This document shows positions 30,512 to 42,412 of a stretch of DNA of 64,000 bases, one piece after another. Origin of the DNA: Magnaporthiopsis rhizophila. Lineage: Eukaryota > Ascomycota > Sordariomycetes > Magnaporthales > Magnaporthaceae. The notes below the pieces were generated by a model. It made no database searches, was not told where the DNA came from, and worked only from the letters and a program-made list of their open reading frames with translations. Location of the stretch: assembly GCA_003049465.1 (NCBI GenBank), contig PYSS01000098.1, positions 62,001 to 126,000 of the forward strand. The letters run 5' to 3'. Position 1 is the stretch's first letter. Each line of letters starts with the position of its first letter. The position numbers and the translations under genes are program-made.

Positions 30512-32025
30512 ATGCGGACCGAATTAGTTGCCCTGTTTCTTGGGCTGGCTCCCACCACCTCATGCATCCTCCCAGAGGCTGCAAAACAAAACCAGCATCC
30601 CATTCAGAACAACACCCCCAGCATCGCGCCGTTGCCGCCACCCAAAAAAGCCCCTGGGCCTGCAAGGCCTCCCAAGTACTTTCGTGAGTAGTCCCGCGCA
30701 GAATGTGTCCGTGTTGCTGGCCGACGTGGCTAATCGGTACTGCATGATAATTAGGCGAGGCATCGTAAGAATCACCCCTTTCAACGAGGATTTCACAAAT
30801 TTGTGACTAGAGATGACATTGTCACCGGAGGTTATGGCTCAGCAACTAACACATAGATTTGTATCTGTAGCTTCCATCATCACTATGACCGTCGGTATGG
30901 GTTTCCCCAGGCATACACTTGTAAAGGCCTGTGCTCTACTGTCAGGACAGAGGCTAACTGACAGCACAGCTTTGGAAAACGAGTGCTCGGCTACAATGAA
31001 CAGAAAACCGCCCTAAAGAACCTTTTGCAAACATATCTTGCGACTTTTGCAGACCTGGGTCTCGAGACGTGGTTGATGCATGGATCTCTTTTGGGGTGGT
31101 GGTGGAACAAAGGGGTGAGCCAGCACCACCCAAAAGCACGCGTGAGCGGCCACAGCATACTGACGACGGTCGATACCAAACCCCACAGATTATGCCTTGG
31201 GATTCGGATGTCGACGTCCAGGTAATGGAGTCGACCACGCACTACCTCGCGGCATTTTACAACATGTCAACATGGCACTACCAGACGCCCCGGATCCCAG
31301 AGGGCGTGGACTACCTGCTCGACATCAACCCCGGATATAAAAACCCGAGCAGGGCCGACAGGATGAACAAGATCGATGCCCGCTGGATCGACACCTCGAC
31401 CGGTCTCTTCATAGACATCACCTCGGTGCGGTACAACCTATCGCACCCAAAAGGGGAAGGGATGCTCGGCTGCAAGGACGGCCACGAGTTTAGGGTGCGT
31501 CTGCGCTTGCACTGCTGCAACATGGATGGAGGAGATGTGCTCACACAGGTTCACAATATTCCTGTAGGACACGTACATATTCCCGCTGAGGGACTCCACA
31601 TTCGAGAAGGCTCCCGTTAAGATACCGTACCGGTACAGGGACCTGCTCGCGGCAGAGTACGGAGAGAGGTCACTCATCAACAAGGACTATAAGGGGTGAG
31701 TCTGTCTTTCCCCGTACGAATATCGCTGAAGATCCTGCCTGCGGGAGAGGAGACGAGAAGAAAAAGCTGACCACTGGCAAGCCATCATTTCAACGACGAG
31801 CGTATGGAATGGGTCCCCAAACCCGGGGCCGCCAAGCCACCAAAGCAGAAGAAGATCACGGCAAAGACAGCCAGATATCAGGACAAGACGAGCCCGGCGT
31901 ACGCAAAGCAGGAGGCAAAGCGCAAAATGGGTGAGCTCAAGGCGATGGAGAAGGCGCAGGTGCGCCAGCAGGCGTGGGAGACGCGGCGGCAGGCTAGGCT
32001 CGAGGCAGGCATCGAGACGACGTGA
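30512..32025 (+). CDS. LicD-family protein (putative phosphosugar/choline transferase), secretory
   Basis: LicD/fukutin-type proteins transfer phosphocholine or phosphosugars to glycans; in fungi they are often Mnn4-like regulators of mannosylphosphorylation. I model seven exons: 30512–30683, 30755–30764, 30871–30894, 30970–31114, 31189–31494, 31568–31695, 31782–32025 (342 aa). The N-terminus is hydrophobic and signal-like, followed by a Pro/Lys linker. The family core is ETWLMHGSLLGWWWN followed by MPWDSDVDVQV with the acidic DxD-type residues, then RWIDTSTGLFIDITSV. The C-terminus is rich in Lys/Arg/Gln helices. Exon 2 is only 10 bases and exon 3 only 24. They are inferred because they restore KYFRE…HHYDRRFG, the expected family segment. 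Exons 4–7 are firm, the micro-exons less so. Confidence 0.8.
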
Positions 32026-32699
32026 CAGGGCGGGGTTTCTGGGTGGAAACTCGAGACGAACGCAACAAGGATGTGACCTAAGTTCGGGTATTTTGGCCGT
32101 CGCCAGTGCGAGCTCTTGGAGCTCGGTTAATTTCATTTGTTCTGCTGGCTTCTTCTTTCGATCGGCGATTGTGATGGATTTTGGAGGTGGGAGTGGCGCC
32201 GGGATGATGCATGGCGTTGGTTTCACCGAGTCGGGTGTGACGCGGCAGCAGATTGTTGCAACATGGAAGTGGCCTGGAGTTGAGAGGAAAAAGAAGGACA
32301 GGGCAGATGCAACCTCAGCCCACAGGGCGTGTCGGTGCCAAATGCAGGTTGTGCTTGACATGCATCCATGATCACAAGACGGGTAAACGCACCGTAATCC
32401 ATGCCCACGGCAGTGGAGCCCACGCCTTCTCGTCCATTGTTCCCCACGATTTCCGCGGGCCTGGGTCACTGCAAGGACCCGCAGCGGCCCCAACAGAATA
32501 GAAGGCAATTTCCACGACGGACCTTCAACCCTCGTGCTGAACGCATCCGACAGCTCCACGATCCTGCAAAATCAACGCCTGTGGGAAACTTTCAGTCAGC
32601 CAGCCAGCCAGATTGACGCCGACCAACCGAGCAATTCCGCGGATCGCATTCCGCTCCCACGACGAAAGACTGGGCCACCTCCCACATCCATATGGCTCC
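32026..32699. promoter_or_regulatory. Region between the LicD and ypt35 genes
   Basis: Tandem-oriented genes flank this 670-bp region, which should hold the 3' UTR of one and the promoter of the other. No repeat or RNA gene is seen. Confidence 0.45.
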
Positions 32700-33628
32700 A
32701 TGGCCGCCGAGGTGAGAGCGTCCTCGCCGACGGCCGACGGCGGCGCGCCCGAAGCGGCCCCAGCCCAGCAACCAAATGGCGGCGGTAGCAGCAGCAGCAA
32801 CGGCAGCGGTGAAGCGCACGCAGGGCTATTCCCCAGAGACGAGGACGACAATGGGGAAAACTCCCTCCCGAGGCCAACCGCACCGTCGCCCGTCATGTCG
32901 CCGCCGTACTGGACCCACGGCCAGACCCACCACACGCCCGGCGGAGGCTCCAGAAACGGCGGCTATCTCGGGCCGGGCGGTCTCGACAACAACCACTCGA
33001 CCGAGAGCGTGGCGCCGCCGGGGGCCATCACACTGCAGGACAACGACACGGGCGCCGGCGACGACGGGGCCGGCGGGCCGGCGCACCTCTCGGGCAGGGA
33101 CCGCAACCGCGCCTGCTGGGCCAAGAGCGTATCGGTCACGGACCACGTCGTCGTCAACGGCAGCGCGACCAACATTGGCGCATTTGTCGTCTGGAACATC
33201 CGGGTCGAGACGCTGAGCGTATGTTTTGTCTAGCTTTCTTCCGTCCCCCATTCTTTTCAATGGGTCGCGCCGTCATTACGTCTAGCTAACTCTGCAACTC
33301 TGCGACTCTGCTCCAGGGCTCTTACATGAATATCCGCAAGCGCTACTCCGAGTTTGACGACCTGAGGGAGAAGCTCATGATCACCTTCCCCAACTTCGAG
33401 GCGGCCGTGCCCGCGCTGCCGCCCAAGAGCGTCATCTCCAAGTTCCGCCCCAGGTTTCTCGAGAAGCGGAGGTCGGGGCTGCAATACTTTTTGAAGTAAG
33501 ACACGGAACCGCGTTGCCCAGCAAAAAGCGCAGACATTTGACCGGTGCTGACATTCTTTTACAGCTGCATATTATTGAATCCCGAATTCTCCGGATCGCC
33601 TGTTCTCAAGGAATTCTTGTTCTCTTGA
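32700..33628 (+). CDS. ypt35: PX-domain endosomal protein Ypt35
   Basis: Ypt35 is a phosphoinositide-binding PX protein of endosomes and vacuoles that recruits Vps13 in yeast. Three exons, 32700–33218, 33317–33495 and 33565–33628, join in frame for 253 aa. Residues 1–135 are Gly/Ser/Pro-rich and look disordered. The PX domain starts near WAKSVSVTDHVVVNG, with IRKRYSEFDDLREKL (lipid-binding RYSEF core), a proline-rich PALPPKS loop, then FRPRFLEKRRSGLQYFL and NPEFSGSPVLKEFLF at the very end. Protein end and PX-domain end coincide, as in Ypt35. Other short PX proteins (Grd19/Snx3 type) are the alternative; the long disordered N-terminus favours Ypt35. Confidence 0.85.
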
Positions 33629-33982
33629 CACGGCACAGCTTGCCAGATCTGTCTGCGCTTGGGAGCCAAGATCCTGAACAGCAAAGCCTTTATACCTAAT
33701 ATGTACTTTCGCGCGCATCTGTCCCAGTACAGGTGTGCTATGGTCTGTTTCATCGGCGGATCTTTTTTTTTTTCTTCTTTTCTTTTCTTTCTCCTTACAC
33801 ACATCTACTCTCACGAGAACGAAGCACGAGACACGGCTGAAAACAGGTCTAATGAAATTAAGTAGCGATAATGATATGCAGTCCAACCACCATTCCGACT
33901 CCAATCGCCAAAACGACGAGACTATATCTGCTTCCCAGTAAACGAAGAAATCGTTGATCTGCCCCCCCGCCACGACAAGGAC
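33629..33982. other. Convergent intergenic region
   Basis: 3' ends of ypt35 and the dehydrogenase gene meet here. T-rich runs near 33767–33795 may serve 3' processing. Nothing else is seen. Confidence 0.5.
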
Positions 33983-34959
33983 TCAATAGTCCGTAGAGCG
34001 CGCAACATCCTCCCATTCCCTCAGCAGTGCCAGCGTCTCCTCGCACTTCCTCCGGATCGCGTCGAGCGCGTCGGTGCCCAGGACGAGGCGGAGGGGCACG
34101 TCGCGGCCCTCGCCCACGCCCGTCCCCGTCAGCACGTCAACAATGACCCTGGCACCCTTGACGACGTCGCCCGGCTGGCTATCGTCGTAGCCGTCGAGCG
34201 CTGCCTTGACGGCCGCCACGGCCGTGCCGGCCCCGTACACGTCGGGCAGCGGGGTCGCCGTCCTGACGCGGCGGTTCCTGCCGGCGGCGCCGTCGGCCGT
34301 GTTGAGGAACCCGGTCCGGAAGTAGCCCGGCTCGATGACGGTGGCGGCGACGCCGAAGCCGGCCAGCTCGGCCGTCAGGCCCTCGGACAGGCCGCTGACG
34401 GCCCACTTGGACGAGCAGTAGTGCGCGCAGGCCGGCCCGCCCTGCCAGCTGCCCACGCTGCCGAAGTTGGCGAGCACGACGGGCGGCGACGAAGTTTTGT
34501 TAGCGGCAGCGGCGCGACGGAGGTGCGGGATGGCGGCCTTGCTGATGTTGACGGCGCCCTGGACGTTGGTGTTGAACAGCGCTGCCGACTCGGCGCCTGA
34601 GGCCTCCTCGACTGCGCCTTCGAGGATATAGCCTGCTGCGTCTGTTTTTGTGTGTGGTTGTCAGTGCCAGTGTACCATCTAAGTATACAAACGGGGATAT
34701 ATGTCTTACTCAAAACGTGCGTGATGCTGCCGTACACGGCCGCGGCCTCGGCCAGCTTGGCCGCTAGCTCGTCGTCCGTCGCTGTCACGTCCACGGCCAT
34801 GACGGTCGCGCCGGCCGCGGCCAGGTCCGACAGCGACGCGGTCGAGCGCGCGCAGGCGACGACGCGGTGGCCTCGCCCGAGCGCCTCCTTGGCCACGGCC
34901 TGGCCGAAGCCGCTGCTTGCGCCCGTGATGAACCAGACTGGGGTGGTGTGGGACGACAT
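33983..34959 (-). CDS. Short-chain dehydrogenase/reductase (classical SDR)
   Basis: Exons 34959–34710 and 34641–33983 join in frame (GTAAGA…ACAG) for 302 aa. The Rossmann nucleotide loop is TGASSGFG at residues 12–19. ARS follows beta-2, and DVT marks the adenine pocket. The NNAG motif is altered to NAAG and is created across the splice junction, which confirms it. The catalytic serine lies in ANFGSVGSW and the pair Tyr/Lys in YCSSK. After the active site, PGYFRTGFL is conserved among SDRs acting on hydrophobic alcohols or ketones. The substrate cannot be told from sequence. It is likely cytosolic, with no signal peptide. Confidence 0.92.
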
Positions 34960-35864
34960 TGCGATGAGGGTTGTTATTTTGGGTTTTTGAAGGTTTTGTT
35001 TGTCCTGCTAATTCGCGACGGCGTCGGAGGGGACTGAGGGGCTAATGTAGGTGGTTTCCGAGTGATGTATCACCGAGTTAAAGTCTATGTTTCCGTTTGA
35101 GTGTGATGAATTACAACGACGCAAATATGTCTTCCCAGACCCGAGGACAGCACCCTTTTGTATCCCTTCGAGATCTATATCCCAACAGAGAGAAACAGAC
35201 GGAACCGTATTTTCCATCACCCTCCTACTATCCCACGGCGTTAGACAAATACGGCTAGCCGTCGGCTGCCACCATTGGAGGCAGCCTTAACCCCGATGGC
35301 CTTGGCGCACCTAACGCCGAAGCGCTGATCGTACGTGGCACTGCCCTGCGGCGGCGATAAGCTGAGCTGAATCGCGGGCTGATGGCACTACATCCATTCT
35401 GGAATAGGAAGGGCTTCAAACAGCCGTCGCAAGCTGTATGGCGACGGCCGTCGCGTCTCCGCGCCCCGACAACGGGAAGTAATTGATCAGGAATAGCCCT
35501 TGAAGCCAAAGTCTCTACATACCAGGCTTCACATAGGTGAAAATCATCAACAACAACAGGACAACGATTGATGGCCCTTGCAAGCTTGCGGCCTATGTAC
35601 AAACCCAACACATCGAAATCTCCAAAAACGAGCATCCGTCCGTCAACGCCAACCCTTGCAAGCATGCAATGCAAATGCAACACCCGTTTCATGTCGACCG
35701 AACCATTATTAGTGTATATAAGACCAGCCCCTTCCCTCTTGTGTATATAATAACGAGCGGTGGGGAACTGAGCACCCCCCAGATAGACCAGACGAGAGGT
35801 GGGGATATAGCGGCACAGGTTTCCCGGTCGCAGCAATCCCACACTGCGGTCCTTGTCCTAAACC
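34960..35864. promoter_or_regulatory. Region between the SDR and ept1 genes
   Basis: Both flanking genes are on the minus strand. This 900-bp stretch should hold the SDR promoter and ept1 3' UTR. No supported gene. Confidence 0.45.
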
Positions 35865-37602
35865 CTACTGCACCTTCTTCCCGTTGGCAGCGCCGTTGGT
35901 GTGGCCGTTGACGGCGGGCGGCTTCTGCAGCAGCATCTTCCGCCTGTTCTCCTCCTGCTTCTCGGGCGGGATGGTCAGGGCGTTGATGCCGAGGTAGTCG
36001 CAAATGCTGGTGATGACCAGGTACGCCCAGCGCGAGTAGACGACGGCGGCGAACAGGAAATAGCCCCACAGGTACGCCAGCTCGACGTCGGCCGAGACGG
36101 CGGCGAGCCCGAACCGGGGCAGGTTGCCCAGGACGGCGCCGCCGACCAGGGGCCACAGCATGACGGTCCAGTAAGGGAAGGGCTGGCGGGTCAGGTGGGC
36201 GAGGATCATCTTGGTGGTCATGCGGCCGAAGACGAAGGACATGGTGGAGCAGAAGAGCACAATGTGGTTGCCGCTGCGCAGGGTCGAGAAGGGCGAGTAG
36301 ATCCAGGCGCCGATGGAGAGAGTGAAGACGGCCATGGGCGTCCACTCGAGGAACACGGGCGCCACGGGCTCTCCCCTCGAGCGGCGGGCCAGGGCGACGT
36401 GGTAGATGCAGAAGGGCACGTGGGTCAGCAGCAGGGAGCTGACGATGATGGCGATCCAGAAGTCGCGGATCGAGTAGTCGCCCAGCACGTCGGCGTAGCC
36501 AAACATGTTCTCGGCGCCCACCATGTCGACGAAGCGCTCGGTCCAGATGCCCGGGCCGTAGTAGCCCGAGATGACCATGATGGAGCAGGCGATCAGGATG
36601 CCCTCGGTCGGGCCGTTGATGCGCCCGAGGTAGAGCGTGTGCGAGTGGTACGTCTCCCAGGTCGAGAAGAACATGGGCAGGCAGGGGCAGAGCGCGGTGA
36701 AGACGCCCGACTTGGACACGCCGAGCCCCATGGCCGCCGTCTCGAGGAGGCTGCCGAGCGTGCAGTTGAGCGAGTCGATGCCGTGGTCGAAGAGCTCGCC
36801 CAGCCCGCTCGACATGCCCGTGCGCCTGGCCTGCTTGCCGTCGAGGTTGTCGAGCGTCTGGTACATGAACAGTCCGAAGGCGAAGCTGTAGTACAGCCAT
36901 GACGGTCCCTGTGGGTTGGTTGCAACCGGCAACGGCCGAGGGGATGTGTCAGTCCACCAGCTTTCCTTTTGTGCCTGGTCCAGCATTTGTCTGTCGATGA
37001 GGAAGAGAAGACCAGGGAGTCGGCAATTCCTCGGTCGACTGTATACACGCGCACGCACGCGCAATGACGTACCGGTCCCTCAAGATCTGGCATAAAGTAG
37101 ATCAGCAGCCCCACGTTGAAAAGAATGAAACCGAACCCTATCAGGGTCACCATATTGGGCGCGAGCCACATGGGCAGCAGTTCGACCGACGCATTCCACT
37201 AGATGGCCCAACCCGGAATCGTACCGTTAGCGACGGCGTCCTCTATCGTTTAATTATTTTTTTTCTCTCTCCATCTTTGCTTCAGCTCGGACGACGCTGA
37301 CGGTGGGAGCGCGCGGGACGGAGGGGAAGCAGAGGTAGGCGGGCGGGTCGGAATCGCGTACAAAAGGTTGCATGATGTATTTGGAGATGGGCGACTTGTC
37401 GACGCTCGAGTACTTGTACGACTTGAGGTGTATAAGCGCATCGTCCGAGATGCACTCGGCAGCTGCCGTCTCTGCGGGGAGAGTGCGCAAGGGGCGCGCG
37501 CCGGGTCAGCCTGTCTGTCATTGCGCATTGCGCCGCTGTCCTCTATGATCACGCGGGTAGGGGGTGCTCGACCAGGAACTTACTGCTGTCTGTCGGAGCC
37601 AT
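35865..37602 (-). CDS. ept1: Ethanolaminephosphotransferase / cholinephosphotransferase (Kennedy pathway)
   Basis: The enzyme joins CDP-ethanolamine or CDP-choline to diacylglycerol in the ER to make PE or PC. Four exons, 37602–37584, 37471–37362, 37198–37073 and 36908–35865, give 432 aa. The CDP-alcohol phosphotransferase signature DG-x2-AR-x8-G-x3-D-x3-D is complete: DGKQARRTGMSSGLGELFD, then HGID. A hydrophobic segment LAPNMVTLIGFGFILFNVGL precedes it and several further membrane spans follow. The N-terminal CISDDALIHLKSYKYSSVD is the conserved cytosolic lead-in of Ept1/Cpt1. The first exon holds only six codons plus one base (MAPTDS), so the start depends on the first splice. The C-terminus ends in a basic tail. 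Ept1 versus Cpt1 specificity is not decidable here. Confidence 0.92.
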
Positions 37603-39315
37603 GATGGCGAGGAGATGCCGGCGAGGCGTCTGGATGATAGACTGGTCAGGCCGATGGGATGTTTGTTTGTTGGCTGCTTAGGTGGTGGAAAGGGCGGCGG
37701 CGGCCTGGACACAGAGAGATCTGCCCAGGGATCTGCGGGAGGCGAAGCTCTCACTGGTTCATGCGCCTAGCTGGGGTACACGGAACATGCTCCAAAACAA
37801 CGGCAGGCGGCAGGCGGCAAGAGTTATAGGAGAAGGATACGAGGAGGTGGGCAGCAGAGCGCGCGCGCCGGCGGGTTGTGGGACCGTCTGGGACATGTGC
37901 GTTGGCGAAGGAGAAGGCTGCCGGGTGATTCACCGAGGGTTTTCCAAGCTTCACTTAGCAGACATCAAATAAAAGCCCTTTTTTTTTGGTCCTTTCCACA
38001 CACCGCATTGGACGCCAGGCAGATGCACGCACCAAGATCCCCCTGCAGTTCCCACATGCAGGGGCCTTTTTTTTTTTCCCCTCTCGCCCTGCTCTATGTG
38101 TAGGCACACCTACAGAATGTCCAAATACAAGTATTTTGCGCGCCTGCTTCTCAACCCGTTCGGCACAGCCGAGCATTGAGGATATTGTTACCCACTTCGG
38201 CAGGGCTGGAGCTCTAAATGGTACCTCACAGGTGGGCTGCAGCTGCTCATGTGCTTGATGCCGACCGCGCTTCCGTCTTGGTGCTACCTCGTTAAGGCCC
38301 GCGAAATGGAAGGCCAAAAATGGAAGAGAGACATGCAATTGAGGAGGGAGGAGGGGCTGAAGCTTTGCCTGGCGCATTCATGGCCCCTGGTTCTGGTTCC
38401 CTACTTCGCCCATCTGATAATCTGTCCTGTTTGTTTCCTGCTGGCTGACGTAGGACGTGCGTGGGTGGACGGAAGAGCCGAGCAGGCAGACCAATGACCA
38501 AGGTGGCAGACATTTGTTCACTTCCAATCGGATTCATTGTCGTCCCGGAACTCCGTGCCGAAGCCGATGGAGGGCGGCGGGACAGGGATTCGGCAATTGA
38601 CACGTGAAAATCGTTGAGCCGCTAGCCCGCAAAAATCCAAGGGTTCTTGATGGCTTCGCAGTCCACCAACGCAGAAGCGTCACAAATTTTACAAGGCACA
38701 TGCCCGGGATGTGTGAATTTTGCGCCTCTCAACGTTCGTTCCGTCTGTCTCGCTGCATGTCAACGTGCAGCGGAGAAAATGGTCACGAGACGCCCTGCAC
38801 ACGAGACTGCGTCTTGTTGCGGTGAGTATTCGCTAGGACTGTCCCTAACGCATCGAGACATCATCTGCAGACAGTGGCGGCCCATCAACGGCCATGGCCT
38901 GGACTACAAGCGCAGAACCAATCGCTAGTATGCAGCCACATGATGCAAGATGAATCGTCGGGCGGCGTCGAGTCGACACTGCAGTAACCGTGGACCTTGA
39001 ATGTTGGCATTGGGAAGATGCAAGACACCACCGTGGCGTCGGGAGACGTCGATATATATTAAGCGCTCAAATGCAAGACAGCTCAAGAACCAAGGAGAAG
39101 ACGCCAACTCCGGAAAAGCAGATGCTCGAGATGCGTGCCATTAAAACTTGTCAATTTCCATTTTGCCCGGTCCTGCTCTTCCAACCCAGGACGGATGAAC
39201 CCGTAATATCCGCCTGCTGACAATTGCCGCCTAAACACCAGGAGACTGTCCAGCAGCGCTGTCGAATCTTCCGGCCCTCCGACACCAACATCCATCCGTC
39301 TTCGCCCGCCCCAAC
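37603..39315. other. 1.7-kb intergenic region, no gene recognised
   Basis: This contains the ept1 promoter at its left edge and the 3' side of the GPI-protein gene at its right. T runs occur near 37980 and 38070. Short frames of 60–140 codons lack conserved motifs, and none continues across plausible introns. Confidence 0.45.
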
Positions 39316-40077
39316 TTACAACAGAAGCGGGCCGATGAGCACACCAGTGATGGCGACAGCCAGAGACAGCGAGGCCTGCAGCGAGTTGGCGTAGCTGCCG
39401 GCCGGGCCGCCGCCGGCATTGCCAAATCCGGTCTCGATCTTGGGGACAGAGCTCGTCGTCGACGTGGCAGCGGCGCCGTTGCCGCCCGTGGTTGAGGCGG
39501 TGCCGTTGGCGCTGCCGGACTTGGGGCTCGAGGCGCCGCACTTGATGTTTTTGCGGCACGAGTCGGAGCACGCGTTGTTGGCAAGGCCGCAGTTGGTCAC
39601 GCAGTTTTCCTGGTACTGCACACACTTGTAGTACGGAATGGTGAGGGAGTACTCGCTGTGGCAGAGGGAAGGAGGTGGCGTCAGTCAGATTGTCGTCTCC
39701 GTCTGGTGGTACCTCTAGGCACAAAAGGTGGCTCTACACTTACGTGAGGTTGGGCGAGGCGTTGTTTCCGCAGACACACTCGTAGTTCAGCGTGGCCTGG
39801 ATTCGTTTAACATGAGTGTTAGTCGGAACAGAATGCTTGTGACATCACACATTAGGTGTGAGCGTCGTCGTCGGCTTACAGCTTCACAGGTGTTCTTGAT
39901 TGGCCAGCCAGAAGAAGGGGCCATGTCGAGGCAGATTGGGGGGCACTGGCTCTTCTGGTTTGTGCACCACGCGTTGCGAGTGCTCAGCGGGATGCTCGAG
40001 GCCTGAATGGGGTAGTCGGCCTGGACACCGACAACAATGGCGGCAGCCGCCAGAAGAGTTGATCTCAGGGAAACCAT
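39316..40077 (-). CDS. Secreted, GPI-anchored cysteine-rich protein (DUF7707-like)
   Basis: Exons 40077–39880, 39796–39744 and 39655–39316 join in frame for 196 aa. Residues 1–20 form a signal peptide (MVSLRSTLLAAAAIVVGVQA). The mature part has regularly spaced cysteines: WCTNQKSQCPPIC, NTCEA, YECVCGNN, YYKCVQYQENCVTNCG and ACSDSCRKNIKCG. A Ser/Thr/Gly-rich stalk follows. The end is hydrophobic (LSLAVAITGVLIGPLLL), typical of a GPI signal. It should sit on the plasma membrane or cell wall. The cysteine spacing matches the fungal DUF7707 group as I remember it, whose role is unknown. CFEM proteins have a different eight-cysteine pattern. Confidence 0.82.
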
Positions 40078-42412
40078 TGTGGATGTGTTGGTTTTGTGAG
40101 ACAAAAAAAAAAATCGAAGGCGAATTAGAATCGGATCGAGATCAACGGCGAGGAATTAGGTATTACGTATGGAGGTAAGGTAGCGAGCAGTATCGAATGG
40201 CGGGATAACGGCGGAGGCGTGTACGTCCAGAAGAGAAGAGAGCCGTCGATAAAAGCGAATGGAATCGACAACGAAAAACGAATGTTATCCGACTGAGCCC
40301 TGGGGATGGAAACGGGAATGGATAACGGCGAAGGGAAGAGAAGGGAAAAGCAAAAAGACGCTACCTACTTGTAGGTATGGCCCGGGCCCTTGGGGACAGG
40401 GAAAAATAGGAGACCAGAAGAGGACATTGCGCAGCCGGGGGGGCAAAGACCCCATCCCATGTACCGTATAACCCTGTGGACATCCCCGTCGGGTGGCTCC
40501 ACGATGCCATCGAGCAATTACCACACTGCCCGTTCTGGTCGCCCCGGCTGGGCTTGGCTGGTGCGGGTCGCTGGGCTGGCTTCGGATTAGCGTCTGCAGT
40601 TCCCAGTTTGCAGGGGTCCCCGGGGACCGCCACGCGCTGCAGCGCACATCCATGGCGGCCAATGGAGACGCCTCATTTCATGTTATTTCCACCCCGAAAG
40701 TGGGAACGCGCCGCCCGGCACTGTCTCTTTTTCTTTTTTGCGAAGCCTGCATGAGACCATTCGAAAGCCCAAAGCTCCGACGCGCGGCAACGACGTTGAG
40801 ATGGCCCTCGATTAGCGACCTTTGAGTTGCTGCTGGATGGCGGGCAGTCTGGACTAGTTGATGGGCAGCTGTAGCTAGGTACCAGGTAGGTGGAGATTCT
40901 CCACGGTACAAAGGCAGGCTCTCCCACTGTTCCGCGGGAGCGCTACGAGAAGCCCGGCTCCGCGTCGTACTCTCCCGATGGATGCACAAGAGCGACGGGC
41001 TTTGTCTGTGGCTGTCCGCCCGCACCAACCGTGTGCTAGCACGGGAGCCCGGCACGCTCGCTTTCTTCTCGCTTCGAGGTGCCATTCGATGATCCATTGG
41101 ATCATGGAAGTCCAACCCCGTGCCACCCGACTCGCAGCGTATGTAAATCCGGCTCAGCCTACTGTGCCGACCCAAGACTGGACCGGGCGCGACGCACGTA
41201 TCGGCCTCGCTGACCACCCCGGTCTTTATTTGTCTCCTGCAGGCAACGAGAAAAAGAAAACAAAAATCTTGTCTCACTGCGTAGGCGGACTAAACTCAGT
41301 CCAGAACCATCATGGCGCTATTGAATAGCGGCAAAAACTTGGGAGGGTGTGGGGGAGACGGTCTGGACTGATGCAGGATGGCTCGTATTCTGCTCCTGCG
41401 CACATAACGCTCCGGGCTCCAACTCGTGATGGTATCCTCTTCCAAGGCGAGTCCGACTGCATTTCGCAACGTATACGAACTTGTTTTTTTATGGATGGCC
41501 ATTTTTGGACCGTTTGCCTGTGCCACCTGGTGAGACATGGAGGCGGGGGGGGGCTCGCTCAACTCGAGGTGCCTAAAACATGCAACCTTTCTTGGGCGCT
41601 GGGGAGCTAGCGTTGGATTCAATCACAAAAGAGGCTGTTGACCTGAGATGAATGAAACATATGGTGTGCACAGGCGATTTCGCGCCACTGGCCTGACTGA
41701 TTCCGCACGCAGAATCAAGGTCTTGTTCTGTTTCTCGTGTGATGTCGTATATTGAAGACTTCCACACAAACCAAATCAAGGCTTTCCTGTCAGAGAATGA
41801 CGGTACCTCAAGGCCCGGGTGTCAAAGAGGCTGCGGCTCTCCCGTCCTTGTCCCATCTTCCATCCCTCCCTTCCGTCCAACGACCATCGGATTGGTTTCC
41901 CCGACGGGAGGGTGCATCCACAGGACCCTTTCCAAGCTGAGTGAGCGCTTGGCGTTAGTGGGGGTGTACATAAAGAAGCCAAGCTGACAAGGGACTTGAT
42001 CAAATTGAGCCTAATTGCGGCTGGCCCGGCGTCAAGACGTGTGGAAGCAGAAACCCCAGCCGTGTGGGAAGGCACTTGGAGACGAGGGGATACCGAGATT
42101 TCACTGAGTGCACCTCCCTTAGGCTCAATGAAGAGCGGGGTGACGAAAACACGGGCGTCGGGTGCGAAAGACATGACCTGAAGGAGCTAGATCGGATTGA
42201 CGACGGCAGCAGCGAAGCGGGGAACTGCAAGGTGTCGTGTTGGGGCGTCAAGTCGTGTCCCTTGTCCGACCCGACGGCGTTGATCGTCTCGCGACAATTG
42301 GTCGGCCCTCCTGCGCTCTTCGGGCAACCCCTCGGGCTCTGTCAGCCGCCTCCTGCACCAACACCAAATCCACTGCCGCCACGCCAGGCAGGCCGCGTGT
42401 TTTTGTGCCCAC
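40078..42412. promoter_or_regulatory. 2.3-kb divergent upstream region
   Basis: The GPI-protein gene and the glutaminyl-cyclase gene diverge from this region. No conserved frame, tRNA or repeat was recognised; promoters of both should lie at its ends. Confidence 0.4.
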
